A DNA stretch of 64,000 bases from Trachythela sp. YZ-2020 (Eukaryota; Cnidaria; Anthozoa; Malacalcyonacea; Clavulariidae), in the NCBI GenBank assembly GCA_016169945.1, contig JADLSH010000228.1, forward strand, positions 186,001 to 250,000. Direction: 5' to 3'. The translations under genes were made by a program, and so were the position numbers. Positions 35,198-48,020 of this stretch are shown piece after piece. How positions within the stretch are numbered: position 1 is the stretch's first letter; each line of letters starts with the position of its first letter. Below the pieces are notes generated by a model. That model made no database searches and was not told the DNA's origin. It saw only the letters and a program-made list of their open reading frames with translations.

Positions 35198-38100
35198 CAG
35201 AGGAGGTCGGACAAGCAGGCCGCAAAGCATCATGGGTAATGAGCGTATGTTTCCACGTGCGGCCTCATTTATGCGTTGACTGCCGCGAAGTCAACATCTC
35301 TGGCCATAGCAAATTCTGCGAAAATGGACGCTATTGATACAGAGACTCAATGCCATCATTATGGATGTGTTTAATGTTTGTGTTCGATGTATAACAAGGC
35401 TCTTTGAGTCCGTTTAATGGATTTATTTGTGCAGAAATCTCAAAGGCTGCGTGTGATCAACTGGTCTTGTGGTCAATATAAATGTTCATGTGTTGAAATT
35501 CTATATGTAATTTGTGGACACTTTGTTCAGTGTTGTATTTTATATATTTTCTATTTTATTATTTATTTAAATTTAACCAGGATACCCACATCACCGAAGT
35601 GTTTTTCAGTGGGGTCCTGCAGTTATAATTATACTATGCATTATTTACAATACACACATAAGCTCACATATTTACTCCTCATTCATGGAAAGACAGAAGT
35701 GAGGAAAAGATGAGAATGAAGGGTCTAACTAGAAAATATGTATACATATACTTAAGTGAATGATTTCATAAGCTGACCCACTGCTTGGATCGTCTGTATT
35801 TGTAATGTACATTGTGCAAATAGTGAGAAAAACTAAATATTTATTGGCCAGATTGATTTTGCTGGCATCAAAGGTTCGACTTTTAATATGTATTTAGTTA
35901 TTTATTTATCCCAATAGCACATTGTGACAACTGAAAACCGCCATATTGGGGTTGTCAAAGAACTTCTATTCATCAGCTTATATAAACATATACTTTTGCA
36001 ACAGAAATTACTGGTGAAATGTAGACAAAACAAACTTTACAGTAATATATATACAGTTCCATTTTTATTGAAAATACATCAGTACATGCATAAAATATAA
36101 TAATAATATATATCTGCTCATTCTCTACATATATAAAGAAATATTAAAGAAAGCAAATATTCACCAAGAAGGCAAATTAACAATACAATGATAGAATTCA
36201 ACCCAAAATACAAATCTGTAAATAAACAACAAATTTTACTTCTAAAATTTTCTTTCAAAACTCAGCACTTATTTTAAACAGTAAAGTCAACTCCTTCAGA
36301 AAAATACGAGCAACACTGCGACAATTGTGGAAATTCGAGAGGTTCAACTTCAAAGATTGTTGACAGAAATGCATCGGATTAATACAATATGACGACGTAC
36401 AGCCTACATAAAAGATCAAAATAACGTTTACCTTACAAAATACTGCTCACATAGGTAGATCAATAGTTACTGAAATAGCATGGATGCATTCCAGGAAAAA
36501 AATTGAATAACAATGACAAAATATTCGATATTTGCGAGTCGAGTGGGCCGTCAGATAACAAAATTGCAGACAGAGCCAGACACTAGCCCAGATATAAAAT
36601 CTCTAAACACGCAAATATCTCCTAAAATTCATTCAAAAGTACTTTAACGCTTACTCTAAAGAATAACGCTCTTTATATTAAAGAAGTTTCAAGATTCATT
36701 GGGAAAAACAAGCTTTGGTGGCGCAATATCTTCCTAAACTAGGGTACCTGCAAGGTAGGGAATGCTGCGGGACTGTTATTATTCTTTAGCTTCTTGAAAC
36801 AAACATGCAAACAAATATGCAACACAAATTATATTCAGTAGACGGCCAGACGGTAATTATTAATTGGCATTGACCCAGTGGCTTGCGCGCTGTCAGTAGA
36901 TGCATACCCTAGCATAGTTTGCAGGATGAGACAAGCTAAATATATCACGAAACATGAAAAACATCAAATTTTCAAAATATCAATATTTTCCATGTATTGT
37001 TCTTCCACATGGAATTCCCACATGAAACCCATGTTTACTGCGATGAGTAATTTGACACTGCCACGCAAGGAAATTTGCATATTTTTGTAGCGTATAAAAG
37101 CGTTAAAAATATATACATGTGCGCAAAATAATTTTGCATTTGGAAAGCTATAAACGAAAGCGTTGTTCCATCATTCTGTTCTTACTTTGCTGGATATGCG
37201 AGTCACCTACATGTAAAGCACAACTCATTTCAACTCATTGCCATTCGAATATTTGTCTTAGTGCGCGCAGAACTGAGACCCTGTCTGTTCTGACAATAAT
37301 ATGTGAACGCGACTAGACAAAAATATTAAGCCCATTGTAAAATAGGAATAAAAACATATTTCTATGCCTACAGTAGCCTATTTAATAGGTCAAACCTTGC
37401 ACAAATCAGAATTATTCAGTCAGGCAATTTAGACGATCAATTGCATATCTGTGACTTTGTGTCAAGTTCACGCGGAGTCACAATCGTCAAGCGGCATACA
37501 TGAAACATCACTTGATGCAAAATATGGAAATCAGCAAGAGAAAGCGAACGCGAATGGATAGAAAAACCTTTTAAAGATCGACATCTCTATGTAAGACTTC
37601 CATGCTTTACAGCACTAACAGCTCAAGCAAAGTCGATAGCACATTAGCAGAATATATAGTTTATATATAAACAGACACTGAATCTAGCAGCGATCGATTG
37701 TGTGCTTTCAGCGTTTCATAGATATATAAATTGAGATTGCCAACTTTCCAAAAAGGAGTAAACAAATGTAAACGTAACTTATAAACAAAAGACAAAATAT
37801 CCTACCTTGAAGACTCCGTCCGTCAAAATCAGGGTCAAAATCGAAAAGCACATGGACTCTGTGACATGGAACTGAGCGAGTTTAAAATTTGTGTTCTGCG
37901 CATAGCAAGCGCGCACGACCACAATTCCATGCGCTAAATAAAATTTACTTCAAAACCCCCTCCCTGCACATATTAGGTTGCTGCTACGCTCGCTCGCTTC
38001 AGGCTCGCTCGCTCCGCAGCAATTAGACGCCATTTTGGCAAACGTCGAAATGACTATGGTCACTTCAATGCCTAATATCTCGAAAACTGCCGGGGGATCA

Positions 38101-39146
38101 CCGGGATCATTCCAGCAGATTTAAAGCTTATATTTTTGTCTTGACGACTACCAAAAATGAAGAAAATCGAACCGTGGGAATTTCTAGATATTTCATTTTA
38201 AACATTGTAAACATATTTAGACTTGAGTCAACACGTCGCGGGGAGTCGACTAACTTCAAACATCAAAATAACATTGAAAATAACGTTTACCTCAGAGATT
38301 TTTGCAGACATCACCAGATCTTTAGTAGTAGTCAGTGGCGTAACTACTATGGGCTCAGGGTGTGCGAACCCGCGGGCCCCCTGGCCTAAGGGGGCCCCTG
38401 TCGCGGGCCCCCTGGCCTAAGGGGGCCCCTGTGAGATTGGAAGATTATTATAATTCTATGGATAAAACAAGAAAATTGCACAGGCCACATCATAAACTTA
38501 CATATAAAAAGTTTCAATTCAAAGGCTAGAGAGCGAAATCGTACCAGAGAACAAGAATATTTGAGGCGAAAAGTACATTATCATTGATGATTCGTTTCAA
38601 ATCAATTTCTCATGTGCGCGCGTGTAATTTTGAAGTATGTCATTTTAACCTAATCCGTGGAAGCACTGGAATTTTAAACTTAAATAGTGGAAGCACCTAC
38701 GTATTCAATATGGCGTCACGGTTGGATGAGTATATTTCAATTTAAATAAAGGATAAAGATAAGCCATAGATGGGGAAATTAAAGGAACTTTCAGGGGCTC
38801 AGAAACGCAAAAAGAGAAAGATCCAGAGCGAAAAACAAACAGCTATCAATTCAAAGATCCCGAAAATAACCAACTTGTTTCTTGCAGCGGCAGAAACTAT
38901 GGAAGGGGGCCCCTTTTAAATTTTTACCACGGGCCCCTACTTGTGCTGCTACGCCACTGGTAGTAGTACCACTACACTTGAAAGTTTGCAAGAAAATTTT
39001 AATATTAATGTTTTTTCTCGATTTATTTTGCGTCGAATGCAAATTTTTCTGCCCAAATTTTCAGATAACACGATGAGAAAATAGAGTGATTTCATTGGTC
39101 GAGAGCTCACGTGACAACTCGCTAATTGCTTGTCCGACCTCCTCTG
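35198..39146. mobile_element. 3.95 kb DNA transposon with perfect 20-bp TIRs and 9-bp TSD
   Basis: CAGAGGAGGTCGGACAAGCA starts the element, and its exact complement ends it. ATATATAAT flanks both sides (35189-35197 and 39147-39155). CAG ends suggest hAT (usually 8-bp duplication), while 9 bp would fit Mutator-like elements; one base may match by chance. No transposase frame survives. A minus-strand exon-like start (37853-37806, 16 codons then a GTAGGATATT donor) and a possible minus-strand polyA region near 36070 hint at a captured or internal transcription unit, at low confidence. A second hAT element is nested inside at 38333. Confidence 0.75.
38333..38959. mobile_element. hAT-type nonautonomous element (627 bp), nested
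   Basis: Ends CAGTGGCGTAAC and GCTACGCCACTG, with a perfect 8-bp target duplication GTAGTAGT (38325-38332 and 38960-38967). The interior contains a two-copy GC-rich block (GCGGGCCCCCTGGCCTAAGG). It is inserted in the 3.95 kb element, so it is younger than that insertion. Confidence 0.85.
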
Positions 39147-39155
39147 ATATATAAT

Positions 39156-39827
39156 GTAATTTAAAATTTACGTAAACCTCTATTTAAAATGACCTTCTCT
39201 CCGATAAGCCCCCCCCCCCCGCCACCTTCAATAACCCCTCGATCCGTTTTTAGAGGAACAACTTGGTTGAAACCCCCATAAAACCAGTTGTTTTAAAAAT
39301 TGGGGTTTCCAAGATCAAACTTATGAACATTTTCGTATGAATTCATATATTATTTATGTCGGAAAAAATTGTGTTTGTCGGGAAAATGCTGCCCTTGGTG
39401 GCTTGGCCCCCTCTAAAACATGGGACCCACGACGCCCCTGGACTGGCTCCATCTATGATGTCAAAGCAAGTTAAGCTACATCAAAACATCTTTCAAACGT
39501 CACGCATATACATAGTAGAATACACATAGTTAATTAAGCATGTTATATTTTTTCACAACCATAAAGAAGTTAGACTGAAGAAAACATCTCTGCCATGTCT
39601 AATGCTTATTGTTTACTTAAATCTAGCAGGGAATCGTCGGAATTTTGGCGCTACTTTTCAGATTTCTTATATAAACGTATGAATGTTTTAGTATCATATC
39701 AGGAACTTAATTCTCTTCTTCAGTCTTCAGCAGTAACTGGTGGCGTTAACTGGTAGGTTTGGTGGTCACTGGTCAGCAGTTTTTCGTTGAACCAAATATT
39801 TGGAAAGAATTCCTGTGACAGTGCTCT
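39156..39827. other. Intergenic, no gene recognised
   Basis: AT-rich with a poly-C run near 39207 and duplicated ACTGGTGGCGTTAACTGG-type text near 39740. No exon seen. Confidence 0.4.
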
Positions 39828-40509
39828 TAAATCTTCCCCCAAAGCACATGAAATGTCATTTCAGAGACTGTAGATTTCAAAATTTTCTGGAGAAGCATGC
39901 TCCCACACCCTCTAAAGGTCTCGCGCCTTCAGCACGTGATACCAGTGTCACTGCGCACTCGAAAATCGTTAGCCCCCCCCCCACCCCCACAATCCAAGAA
40001 ATGCTCGCGGTCTCTGCCATAGCAATATTTGAAGTTTACTTGTGCAATTTGGAAACGTACTTTTTTCAACCGCTGTATTACACTTTTCCTTAGGAATATT
40101 TATGCCGGTTATCTTTCCCTTGCAAGCTTGCAGCTTAAGTCAAAACAGAGCATGCACATATGAGTAACGTATTCTAATCTATATGCAATGTGCAAAAATG
40201 GGAATGGTTACAATACGTACCTCGCCAAACAAGCTCAGGGGCGAAACTACCACCTTTTCGTTGGGGGGGGGGTGTCTGGTAGAATTGCCCTGTCAAAACC
40301 TATGATGCCCTGCAGCGCCATGAGGAATCGCGGAGCATTTTTGGGATTGAGGGGGCTAAAGATCTCCTAGAATGCAGTGACACTAGTATCGAGTGCTAAA
40401 GGAGCGAGACGTTTAGGGGGGTATGGGGATATGCTCCCCCAGAACATTTTGAAATCTACAGCCTCTGAAATGCCATTTCATGCACTTTGGAGGATATTTA
40501 AGAGCAATG
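39828..40509. mobile_element. Foldback element with ~135-bp arms
   Basis: From TGCTCTTAAATCTTCCCCCA (39828) the next ~135 bp, including CATTTCAGAGACTGTAGATT and CAGTGTCACTGC, recur in reverse complement up to 40509 with scattered mismatches. The interior contains a G-run near 40262. No protein supported. Confidence 0.65.
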
Positions 40510-40791
40510 CAACCCTCGAAATTCGCCTCGACACTCGGCAATTGCCGAGGCAAATGCCGAGGCAAGTTACGATTTTCATAGTTTGCCTCGGCAAAAAAAT
40601 GCCGAGGCAATTCCACCCGTTATTGACATTGTTTATATACCTTAAATTTACAAACTACAGCGTCTGTTCGTTTTTTTGCGTTATCTAAACCACTTTAATA
40701 ACTTGTAATTCAAATCTGTAGGTTAAAATTAGCACGGCCATCCAAAAGCACAATTTTATTTATCGTAATCCCGTGTACTGTGTATCGAGTT
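40510..40791. other. Short TGCCGAGG repeats, then AT-rich DNA
   Basis: Several inverted TGCCGAGGCAA copies at 40528-40612 resemble the GCCGACCT structure of the element at 32762. AT-rich sequence follows up to the first GPCR fragment. Confidence 0.45.
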
Positions 40792-41032
40792 AAATTTAAA
40801 AAGTATATCTACATGTTCCTTGGCAGTTGCCTGTTTTTTGGTCTGTTTTCTTCCACAAATTATATATTCTGGTTTTCATTTGACATCAGAAACGCCATTG
40901 TACGCCGATAAAAAAGTCTCGTTGTTTAATATACGGACCAATACATTTGTCTCCATGAACTCGACATTTAACTGTCTGATATTTTTCTGGAGGAATTCAA
41001 TCCTGCGTCGTGAGGGAATGACTGATAGTTGA
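40792..41032 (+). pseudogene. GPCR 3' fragment (TM6, TM7 and tail only)
   Basis: Homologous to the last third of the receptors downstream: it begins at the position equal to residue ~206 of the intact copy, keeps the ISTC segment, the CFLP motif of TM6 and NCLIFFWRNSILRREGM of TM7/helix 8, and ends early at TGA. An extra residue (YADKK for YDKQ) and several changes make it the most diverged member. Its 3' flank matches the 3' flank of the intact genes, so it is the outer edge of the array. No start codon or TM1-5, so not functional. Confidence 0.85.
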
Positions 41033-41839
41033 GCGTTTTAGGGCTACAATATCTTGACTGGATTGCTTTAGTTTCAGAAATACATTACTATAGTTCATAA
41101 TTATGTAGTATATATAAAGAAAATTTGTCTCTATAAAAACTTCCCGAATTTATTGGCTACTTGGCTGGCAATGAACACTATAATTTACCATGGATCACGT
41201 TGCCTTCAGCTTTGAATTCGAGCTATAATTGTTTTGTGTGCTCTCAAGCAAATACGCGGAAGTGTCTGTTAAGTCCATTTTCAGCCTCGCAAAAGGAAAA
41301 ATGACTAGCTTGGGTTGAAAACACGGACTAGAATAGTAATATCACAAATATGTTGTAAATATGTGTCGCAGCTGTCTATTCTTAATTGGTGTCACGGCCG
41401 CCCAAACATGTTTGTGGGTCCGGGGCAACTTGTAACTGTCGAGGCCTATATAGTATATTATGTCCTTTAGTCTTAAACATTTAAATAACATTCCCATTGC
41501 GCACTCAGGATCTCAGTAATGGCAAATTCCCGCATTCTGGGAAACTATTTGACAATGATATATCTATGCATATTTCACTTTATTTATATTTGGGGACCCC
41601 TTTGCAAGCTTTGAAGAAAGTAGAATTTAGTCAACACGTGTATTCTCGTAATTTGCATGAACGGCTAGAATAAATTTTACTTTTCTTTGCTTTTCTGTGT
41701 CTTAATTTTGTTTAAATGGAGTTAATTGGGGGTATATTTCTCTGAAAAAAGCGTACGAGGGTTTTTGGAATGTGAAAACCCCCGCAGGCGATATATAATT
41801 ATACGTAGCTAATATATATCCAGAGATTTAAGCCCTTAA

Positions 41840-42285
41840 GTATTTTTTGCACGATTTTAGGGAGACCTTTCGGATTTTGAAAGGGATTTTGCAAAATATG
41901 TTGTGATTTTTAATGGTCATGCATTTTCTGGGATTTCTATGGATTTTATGGGAATTTTCGGATCAGAGGATATTAGGGATTTTCAAAATTGTTGCATGAT
42001 TTTTTGGAGGTTGTTCTCCTATTTTTGGGTCTGAAAGTTACAAGGATTTTTTGAGTAAACCTCTTGGTTTAAATTACTCCTTCAAATGATACTATATAAT
42101 CCAGCAAAACAAGAGTGACATAAATCGCAGGGCCGCAGGTTCAATTCCTGCCAGGGACCTATATATAGTTGCATTTTTCGCAGCTGTTCCTGGTTAGGTC
42201 TAATAAACGTATAGAATTTACACTCGATAATTTCCATCTACAAAAACCCTTCAACTATTATTCAATCGAGTGAGATGCCAACAAA
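41840..42285 (+). repeat. Conserved inter-gene block with GGGATTTT motifs and a SINE tail
   Basis: Between receptor genes each unit carries a stretch rich in GGGATTTT and ATTTTAGGGA (41855-42060 here). In the first three intervals a 5'-truncated SINE follows, starting in the B-box part (CGCAGGGCCGCAGGTTCAAT, 42127-42280; also about 44727-44875 and 47325-47475). The SINE piece is absent from units after 49.5 kb, which separates two lineages of unit. Confidence 0.7.
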
Positions 42286-42700
42286 ATTTAATATTTGACA
42301 TAACTACTTCCCGTTTTGTTGTAACGTCTCTCGCATGGAGTCCAAAACTGACAAAATTTCGAAAATTTTCGAAAATTTCACCCTTGAAGTGAATTGAGCC
42401 GAGTTAGGGAATTGTGTGAAGACGAGGTTCTATTTAAACTCTTGTTGAGCAACAATAAAATTAACAGCCCAGGCCCCAGTTTACGCTCTTTGACCATATA
42501 CTCAAAAGGCAAAGATCACTACGTCGCAACGCTTTTCTTTTATATATTTCAAGTATTAAAAACGAGCGAAGAACGAAGTATTGATGTACCGGAAGTTTTA
42601 TTAAATGTACAGTAGATTGGTTTGTTTAAGAGCATTGCCATAAAGCGTACTTCAAAGTGCACGCAGGTGTATAAAGAAGGTTTCGCATTCATTCAATTAT

Positions 42701-42707
42701 TATAAAT
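42701..42707 (+). promoter_or_regulatory. TATA-like promoter motif repeated before every GPCR copy
   Basis: TATAAATGCGCGTCAGACCA lies about 90 bp before each receptor ATG. The block from here to the ATG, including AAGTTGCATGCGAC and GAGAAAGAAAA, is nearly unchanged in all copies with a 5' end (also near 55447 and 57646). Truncated copies keep it too, so it came along with the duplications. Confidence 0.55.
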
Positions 42708-42796
42708 GCGCGTCAGACCAAGTTGCATGCGACCGACCAAGTTTGAGAAAGAAAACAGTAATTTTTGGTTAAGATCTGCAGGCTACAAGAGTTGAA

Positions 42797-43675
42797 ATGC
42801 TCTTAAGCACTTTTATCAACGCACTACTTTTGTGTCTTTTGAATGTTTCGTTCATGGTCGCAGGAATATTTATGAATTCTGTGGTTGTAATCAGTATACG
42901 GAGGTCGTCACAACTTCGAAAGAAACCATGTCACTTTATGATTCTTGTTTTATCTTGTTTTGATCTGGCTGTAGTCGCCATCACTCATCCACTCCTAGTA
43001 TTATCAATAATTCTCTGGTCTAAGGAAATCTATAACGAACTTCGTGAACAAATTAGGTCACACATATCTACTTTTCTTTATATGTTTTCAATGCTTGCGT
43101 TATTGACGCTGAACATTGAAAGATTTTTGGGCTTAACGTTTCCAATTCTCCATCGAACATCCGTGACAAAGAAAAGGCTTCTCTTTCTTCTGGCATTTTT
43201 GATGATTTTACTATCCGGTCTGCTTGTATTGTTTGACAAGATCCTGAAAAATTATATTGATATTTTGGTTATGGTTTTCATTTCTATTTTACTATTCTTG
43301 TTCATTTACTTAAACTACAAAATGTTTATCATCGCCAACTCAAAACGCAAGGACGAAATAGTTTCTCCAACTACAGCAAGTGATCATGATCAGGAGAGAA
43401 AAGGACGCAAGATTAATTTCAAAAGCATATCTACATGTACCTTGGCGGTTGCCTGTTTTTGCGTCTGTTTTCTTCCACAAATCACATATTCTGGTTTTCT
43501 TTTTTCATCAGAAAAGCCATTGTACGATAAACAAGTCTTGTTGTTTAGTATATGGTCCCAAACATTTGTCTCCTTGAACTCGACATTTAACTGTCTGATA
43601 TTTTTCTGGAGGAACTCAATCCTGCGTCGTGAGGGAATGAAGATAGTAAAGAGTTTTAGGGCTACAAGATCTTGA
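42797..43675 (+). CDS. Intact rhodopsin-like GPCR, 292 aa, single exon
   Basis: Seven hydrophobic segments lie at about 8-34, 46-72, 88-112, 127-147, 154-180, 211-234 and 247-271. Class A landmarks: N27 (TM1), D56 with P65 (TM2), E108-R109-F110 in place of DRY, C224-F-L-P227 in place of CWxP, N265-C-L-I-F269 in place of NPxxY, then helix-8-like FWRNSILRR. There is no cysteine at the start of TM3 or in the second outer loop, so the usual disulfide is missing, and TM4 lacks its tryptophan. The N-terminus before TM1 is only about 7 residues. Small intronless receptors in tandem are typical of lineage-specific chemosensory-like expansions in cnidarians; ligand and partner are unknown. The ATG in GTTGAAATG is shared by all copies. 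AATAAA lies at 44273. It is the only intact gene of the first sub-array. Confidence 0.9.
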   Translation: MLLSTFINALLLCLLNVSFMVAGIFMNSVVVISIRRSSQLRKKPCHFMILVLSCFDLAVVAITHPLLVLSIILWSKEIYNELREQIRSHISTFLYMFSMLALLTLNIERFLGLTFPILHRTSVTKKRLLFLLAFLMILLSGLLVLFDKILKNYIDILVMVFISILLFLFIYLNYKMFIIANSKRKDEIVSPTTASDHDQERKGRKINFKSISTCTLAVACFCVCFLPQITYSGFLFSSEKPLYDKQVLLFSIWSQTFVSLNSTFNCLIFFWRNSILRREGMKIVKSFRATRS

Positions 43676-45393
43676 CTGGATTGCTTTAGTTTCAGAAATA
43701 CATTACTATAGTTAATATGTCGTACACATGCAAAGAAAATTTGTCTCTAGATAAACGTCCCGAATTTGTTGGCTGGCAATGAAAACTACAAATTTACAAT
43801 GGATCACATTGTCATCATCGAATTCAACTACTGTTTCGTGTGCTCTCAAACAAACTCGGGAAGTGTCTATTAAGTCCATCTTCTGCATCGCAAAAGGAAA
43901 AGTCACTAGCTTGGGTTGGAAACTCGGACTAGAAAGAGTAATATCACAAATATGTTGTAAATATGTGTCGCAGCTGTCTATTCTTAATTGGTGTCACGGC
44001 CGCCCAAACATGTTTGTGGGTCCGGGGCAACTTGTAACTGTCGAGGCCTATATAGTATATTATGTCCTTTAGTCTTAAACATTTAAATAACATTCCCATT
44101 GCGCGCTCAGGATCTCAGTAATGGCAAATTCCCGCATAGTCTGGGAGACTATTTGACAATGATATATCTATGCATATTTCACTTTATTTATATTTGGGGA
44201 CCCCTTTGCAAGCTTTGAAGAAAGTAGAATTTAGTCAACACGTGTATTCTCGTAATTTGCATGAACGGCTAGAATAAATTTTACTTTTCTTTGCTTTTCT
44301 GTGTCTTAATTTTGTTTAAATGGAGTTAATTGGGGGTATATTTATCTGAAAAAAGCGTACGAGGGTTTTTGGAATGTGAAAACCCCCGCAGGCGATATAT
44401 AATTATACGTAGCTAATATATCCAGAGATTTAAGCCCTTAAGTATTTTTTGCACGATTTTAGGGAGACCTTTCGGATTTTGAAAGGGATTTTGCAAAATA
44501 TGTTGTGATTTTTAATGGTCATGCATTTTCTGGGATTTCTATGGATTTTATGGGAATTTTCGGATCAGAGGATATTAGGGATTTTCAAAATTGTTGCATG
44601 ATTTTTTGGAGGTTGTTTTCCTATTTTTGGGTCTGAAAGTTACAAGGATTTTTTGAGTAAACCTCTTGGTTTAAATTACTCCTTCAAATGATACTATAAT
44701 CCAGCAAAACAAGAGTGACATAAATCGCAGGGCCGCAGGTTCAATTCCTGCCAGGGACCTATAGTTGCATTTTTCGCAGCTGTTCCTGGTTAGGTCTAAT
44801 AAACGTATAGAATTTACACTCGATAATTTCCATCTACAAAAACCCTTCAACTATTATTCAATCGAGTGAGATGCCAACAAAATTTAATATTTGACATAAC
44901 TACTTCCCGTTTTGTTGTAACGTCTCTCGCATGGAGTCCAAAACTGACAAAATTTCGAAAATTTTCGAAAATTTCACCCTTGAAGTGAATTGAGCCGAGT
45001 TAGGGAATTGTGTGAAGACGAGGTTCTATTTAAACTCTTGTTGAGCAACAATAAAATTAACAGCCCAGGCCCCAGTTTACGCTCTTTGACCATATACTCA
45101 AAAGGCAAAGATCACTACGTCGCAACGCTTTTCTTTTATATATTTCAAGTATTAAAAACGAGCGAAGAACGAAGTATTGATGTACCGGAAGTTTTATTAA
45201 ATGTACAGTAGATTGGTTTGTTTAAGAGCATTGCCATAAAGCGTACTTCAAAGTGCACGCAGGTGTATAAAGAAGGTTTCGCATTCATTCAATTATTATA
45301 AATGCGCGTCAGACCAAGTTGCATGCGACCGACCAAGTTTGAGAAAGAAAACAGTAATTTTTTGTTTAAGATCTACAGGCTACAAGAGTTGAA

Positions 45394-46274
45394 ATGCTCT
45401 TAAGCACTTTTATCAACGCACTACTTTTGTGTCTTTTGAATGTTTCGTTCATGGTCGCAGGAATATTTATGAATTCTGTGGTTGTAATCAGTATACGCGG
45501 AGGTCGTCACAACTTCGAAAGAAACCATGTCACTTTATGATTCTTGTTTTATCTTGTTTTGATCTGGCTGTAGTCGCCATCACTCATCCACTCCTAGTAT
45601 TATCAATAATTCTCTGGTCTAAGGAAGACTATAACGAACTTCGTGAACAAATTAGGTCACACATATCTACTTTTCTTTATATGTTTTCAATGCTTGCGTT
45701 ATTGACGCTGAACATTGAAAGATTTTTGGGCTTAACGTTTCCAATTTTCCATCGAACATCAGTGACAAAGAAAAGGCTTCACTTTCGTCTGGCATTTTTG
45801 ATGATTTTACTATCCGGTCTGCTTGTATTGTTTGACAAGATCCTGAAAAATTATATTGATATTTTGGTTATGGTTTTCATTTCTATTTTACTATTCTTGT
45901 TGATTTACTTAAACTACAAAATGTTTATCATCGCCAACTCAAAACGCAAGGACGAAATAGTTTCTCCAACTACAGCAAGTGATCATGATCAGGAGAGAAA
46001 AGGACGCAAGATTAATTTCAAAAGCATATCTACATGTACCTTGGCGGTTGCCTGTTTTTGCGTCTGTTTTCTTCCACAAATCACATATTCTGGTTTTCTT
46101 TTTTCATCAGAAAAGCCATTGTACGATAAACAAGTCTTGTTGTTTAGTATATGGTCCCAAACATTTGTCTCCTTGAACTCGACATTTAACTGTCTGATAT
46201 TTTTCTGGAGGAACTCAATCCTGCGTCGTGAGGGAATGAAGATAGTAAAGAGTTTTAGGGCTACAAGATCTTGA
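45394..46274 (+). pseudogene. GPCR copy with 2-bp frameshift in TM1/loop 1
   Basis: Almost identical to the intact gene 2,597 bp upstream, but the codons for SIRR read AGTATACGCGGAGG, with an extra CG, which shifts the frame at about residue 36. The rest of the receptor, TM2 to the tail, stays open in the shifted frame to the normal stop. There are few other changes (for example FHR for LHR after the ERF motif). The same insertion is in the next copy, so it predates that duplication. Initiation at an internal ATG would give a receptor without TM1, which is unlikely to work. Confidence 0.85.
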
Positions 46275-48020
46275 CTGGATTGCTTTAGTTTCAGAAATAC
46301 ATTACTATAGTTAATATGTCGTACACATGCAAAGAAAATTTGTCTCTAGATAAACGTCCCGAATTTGTTGGCTGGCAATGAAAACTACAAATTTACAATG
46401 GATCACATTGTCATCATCGAATTCAACTACTGTTTCGTGTGCTCTCAAACAAACTCGGGAAGTGTCTATTAAGTCCATCTTCTGCATCGCAAAAGGAAAA
46501 GTCACTAGCTTGGGTTGGAAACTCGGACTAGAAAGAGTAATATCACAAATATGTTGTAAATATGTGTCGCAGCTGTCTATTCTTAATTGGTGTCACGGCC
46601 GCCCAAACATGTTTGTGGGTCCGGGGCAACTTGTAACTGTCGAGGCCTATAAAGTATTATGTCCTTTAGTCTTAAACATTTAAATAACATTCCCATTGCG
46701 CACTCAGGATCTCAGTAATGGCAAATTCCCGCATTCTGGGAAACTATTTGACAATGATATATCTATGCATATTTCACTTTATTTATATTTGGGGACCCCT
46801 TTGCAAGCTTTGAAGAAAGTAGAATTTAGTCAACACGTGTATTCTCGTAATTTGCATGAACGGCTAGAATATAATAAATTTTACTTTTCTTTGCTTTTCT
46901 GTGTCTTAATTTTGTTTAAATGGAGTTAATTGGGGGTATATTTATCTGAAAAAAGCGTACGAGGGTTTTTGGAATGTGAAAACCCCCGCAGGCGATATAT
47001 AATTATACGTAGCTAATATATATCCAGAGATTTAAGCCCTTAAGTATTTTTTGCACGATTTTAGGGAGATCTTTCGGATTTTGAAAGGGATTTTGCAAAA
47101 TATGTTGTGATTTTTAATGGTCATGCATTTTCTGGGATTTCTATGGATTTTATGGGAATTTTCGGATCAGAGGATATTAGGGATTTTCAAAATTGTTGCA
47201 TGATTTTTTGGAGGTTGTTTTCCTATTTTTGGGTCTGAAAGTTACAAGGATTTTTTGAGTAAACCTCTTGGTTTAAATTACTCCTTCAAATGATACTATA
47301 ATCCAGCAAAACAAGAGTGACATAAATCGCAGGGCCGCAGATTCAATTCTTGCCAGGGACCTACAGTTGCATTTTTCGCAGCTGTTCCTGGTTAGGTCTA
47401 ATAAACGTATAGAATTTACACTCGATAATTTCCATCTACAAAAACCCTTCAACTATTATTCAATCGAGTGAGATGCCAACAAAATTTAATATTTGACATA
47501 ACTACTTCCCGTTTTGTTGTAACGTCTCTCGCATGGAGTCCAAAACTGACAAAATTTCGAAAATTTTCGAAAATTTCACCCTTGAAGTGAATTGAGCCGA
47601 GTTAGGGAATTGTGTGAAGACGAGGTTCTATTTAAACTCTTGTTGAGCAACAATAAAATTAACAGCCCAGGCCCCAGTTTACGCTCTTTGACCATATACT
47701 CAAAAGGCAAAGATCACTACGTCGCAACGCTTTTCTTTTATATATATTTCAAGTATTAAAAACGAGCGAAGAACGAAGTATTGATGTACCGGAAGTTTGT
47801 ACAGTAGATTGGTTTGTTTAAGAGCATTGCCATAAAGCGTACTTCAAAATGCCATGATTCCAATTATAACTAAACGTGCATGCAGGTGTATAAAGAAGTT
47901 TTCGCATTCATTCAATTATTATAAATGCGCGCCAGTCAGACCAAGTTGCATGCGACCGACCAAGTTTGAGAAAGAAAACAGTAATTTTTTGTTTAAGATC
48001 TACAGGCTACAAGAGTTGAA

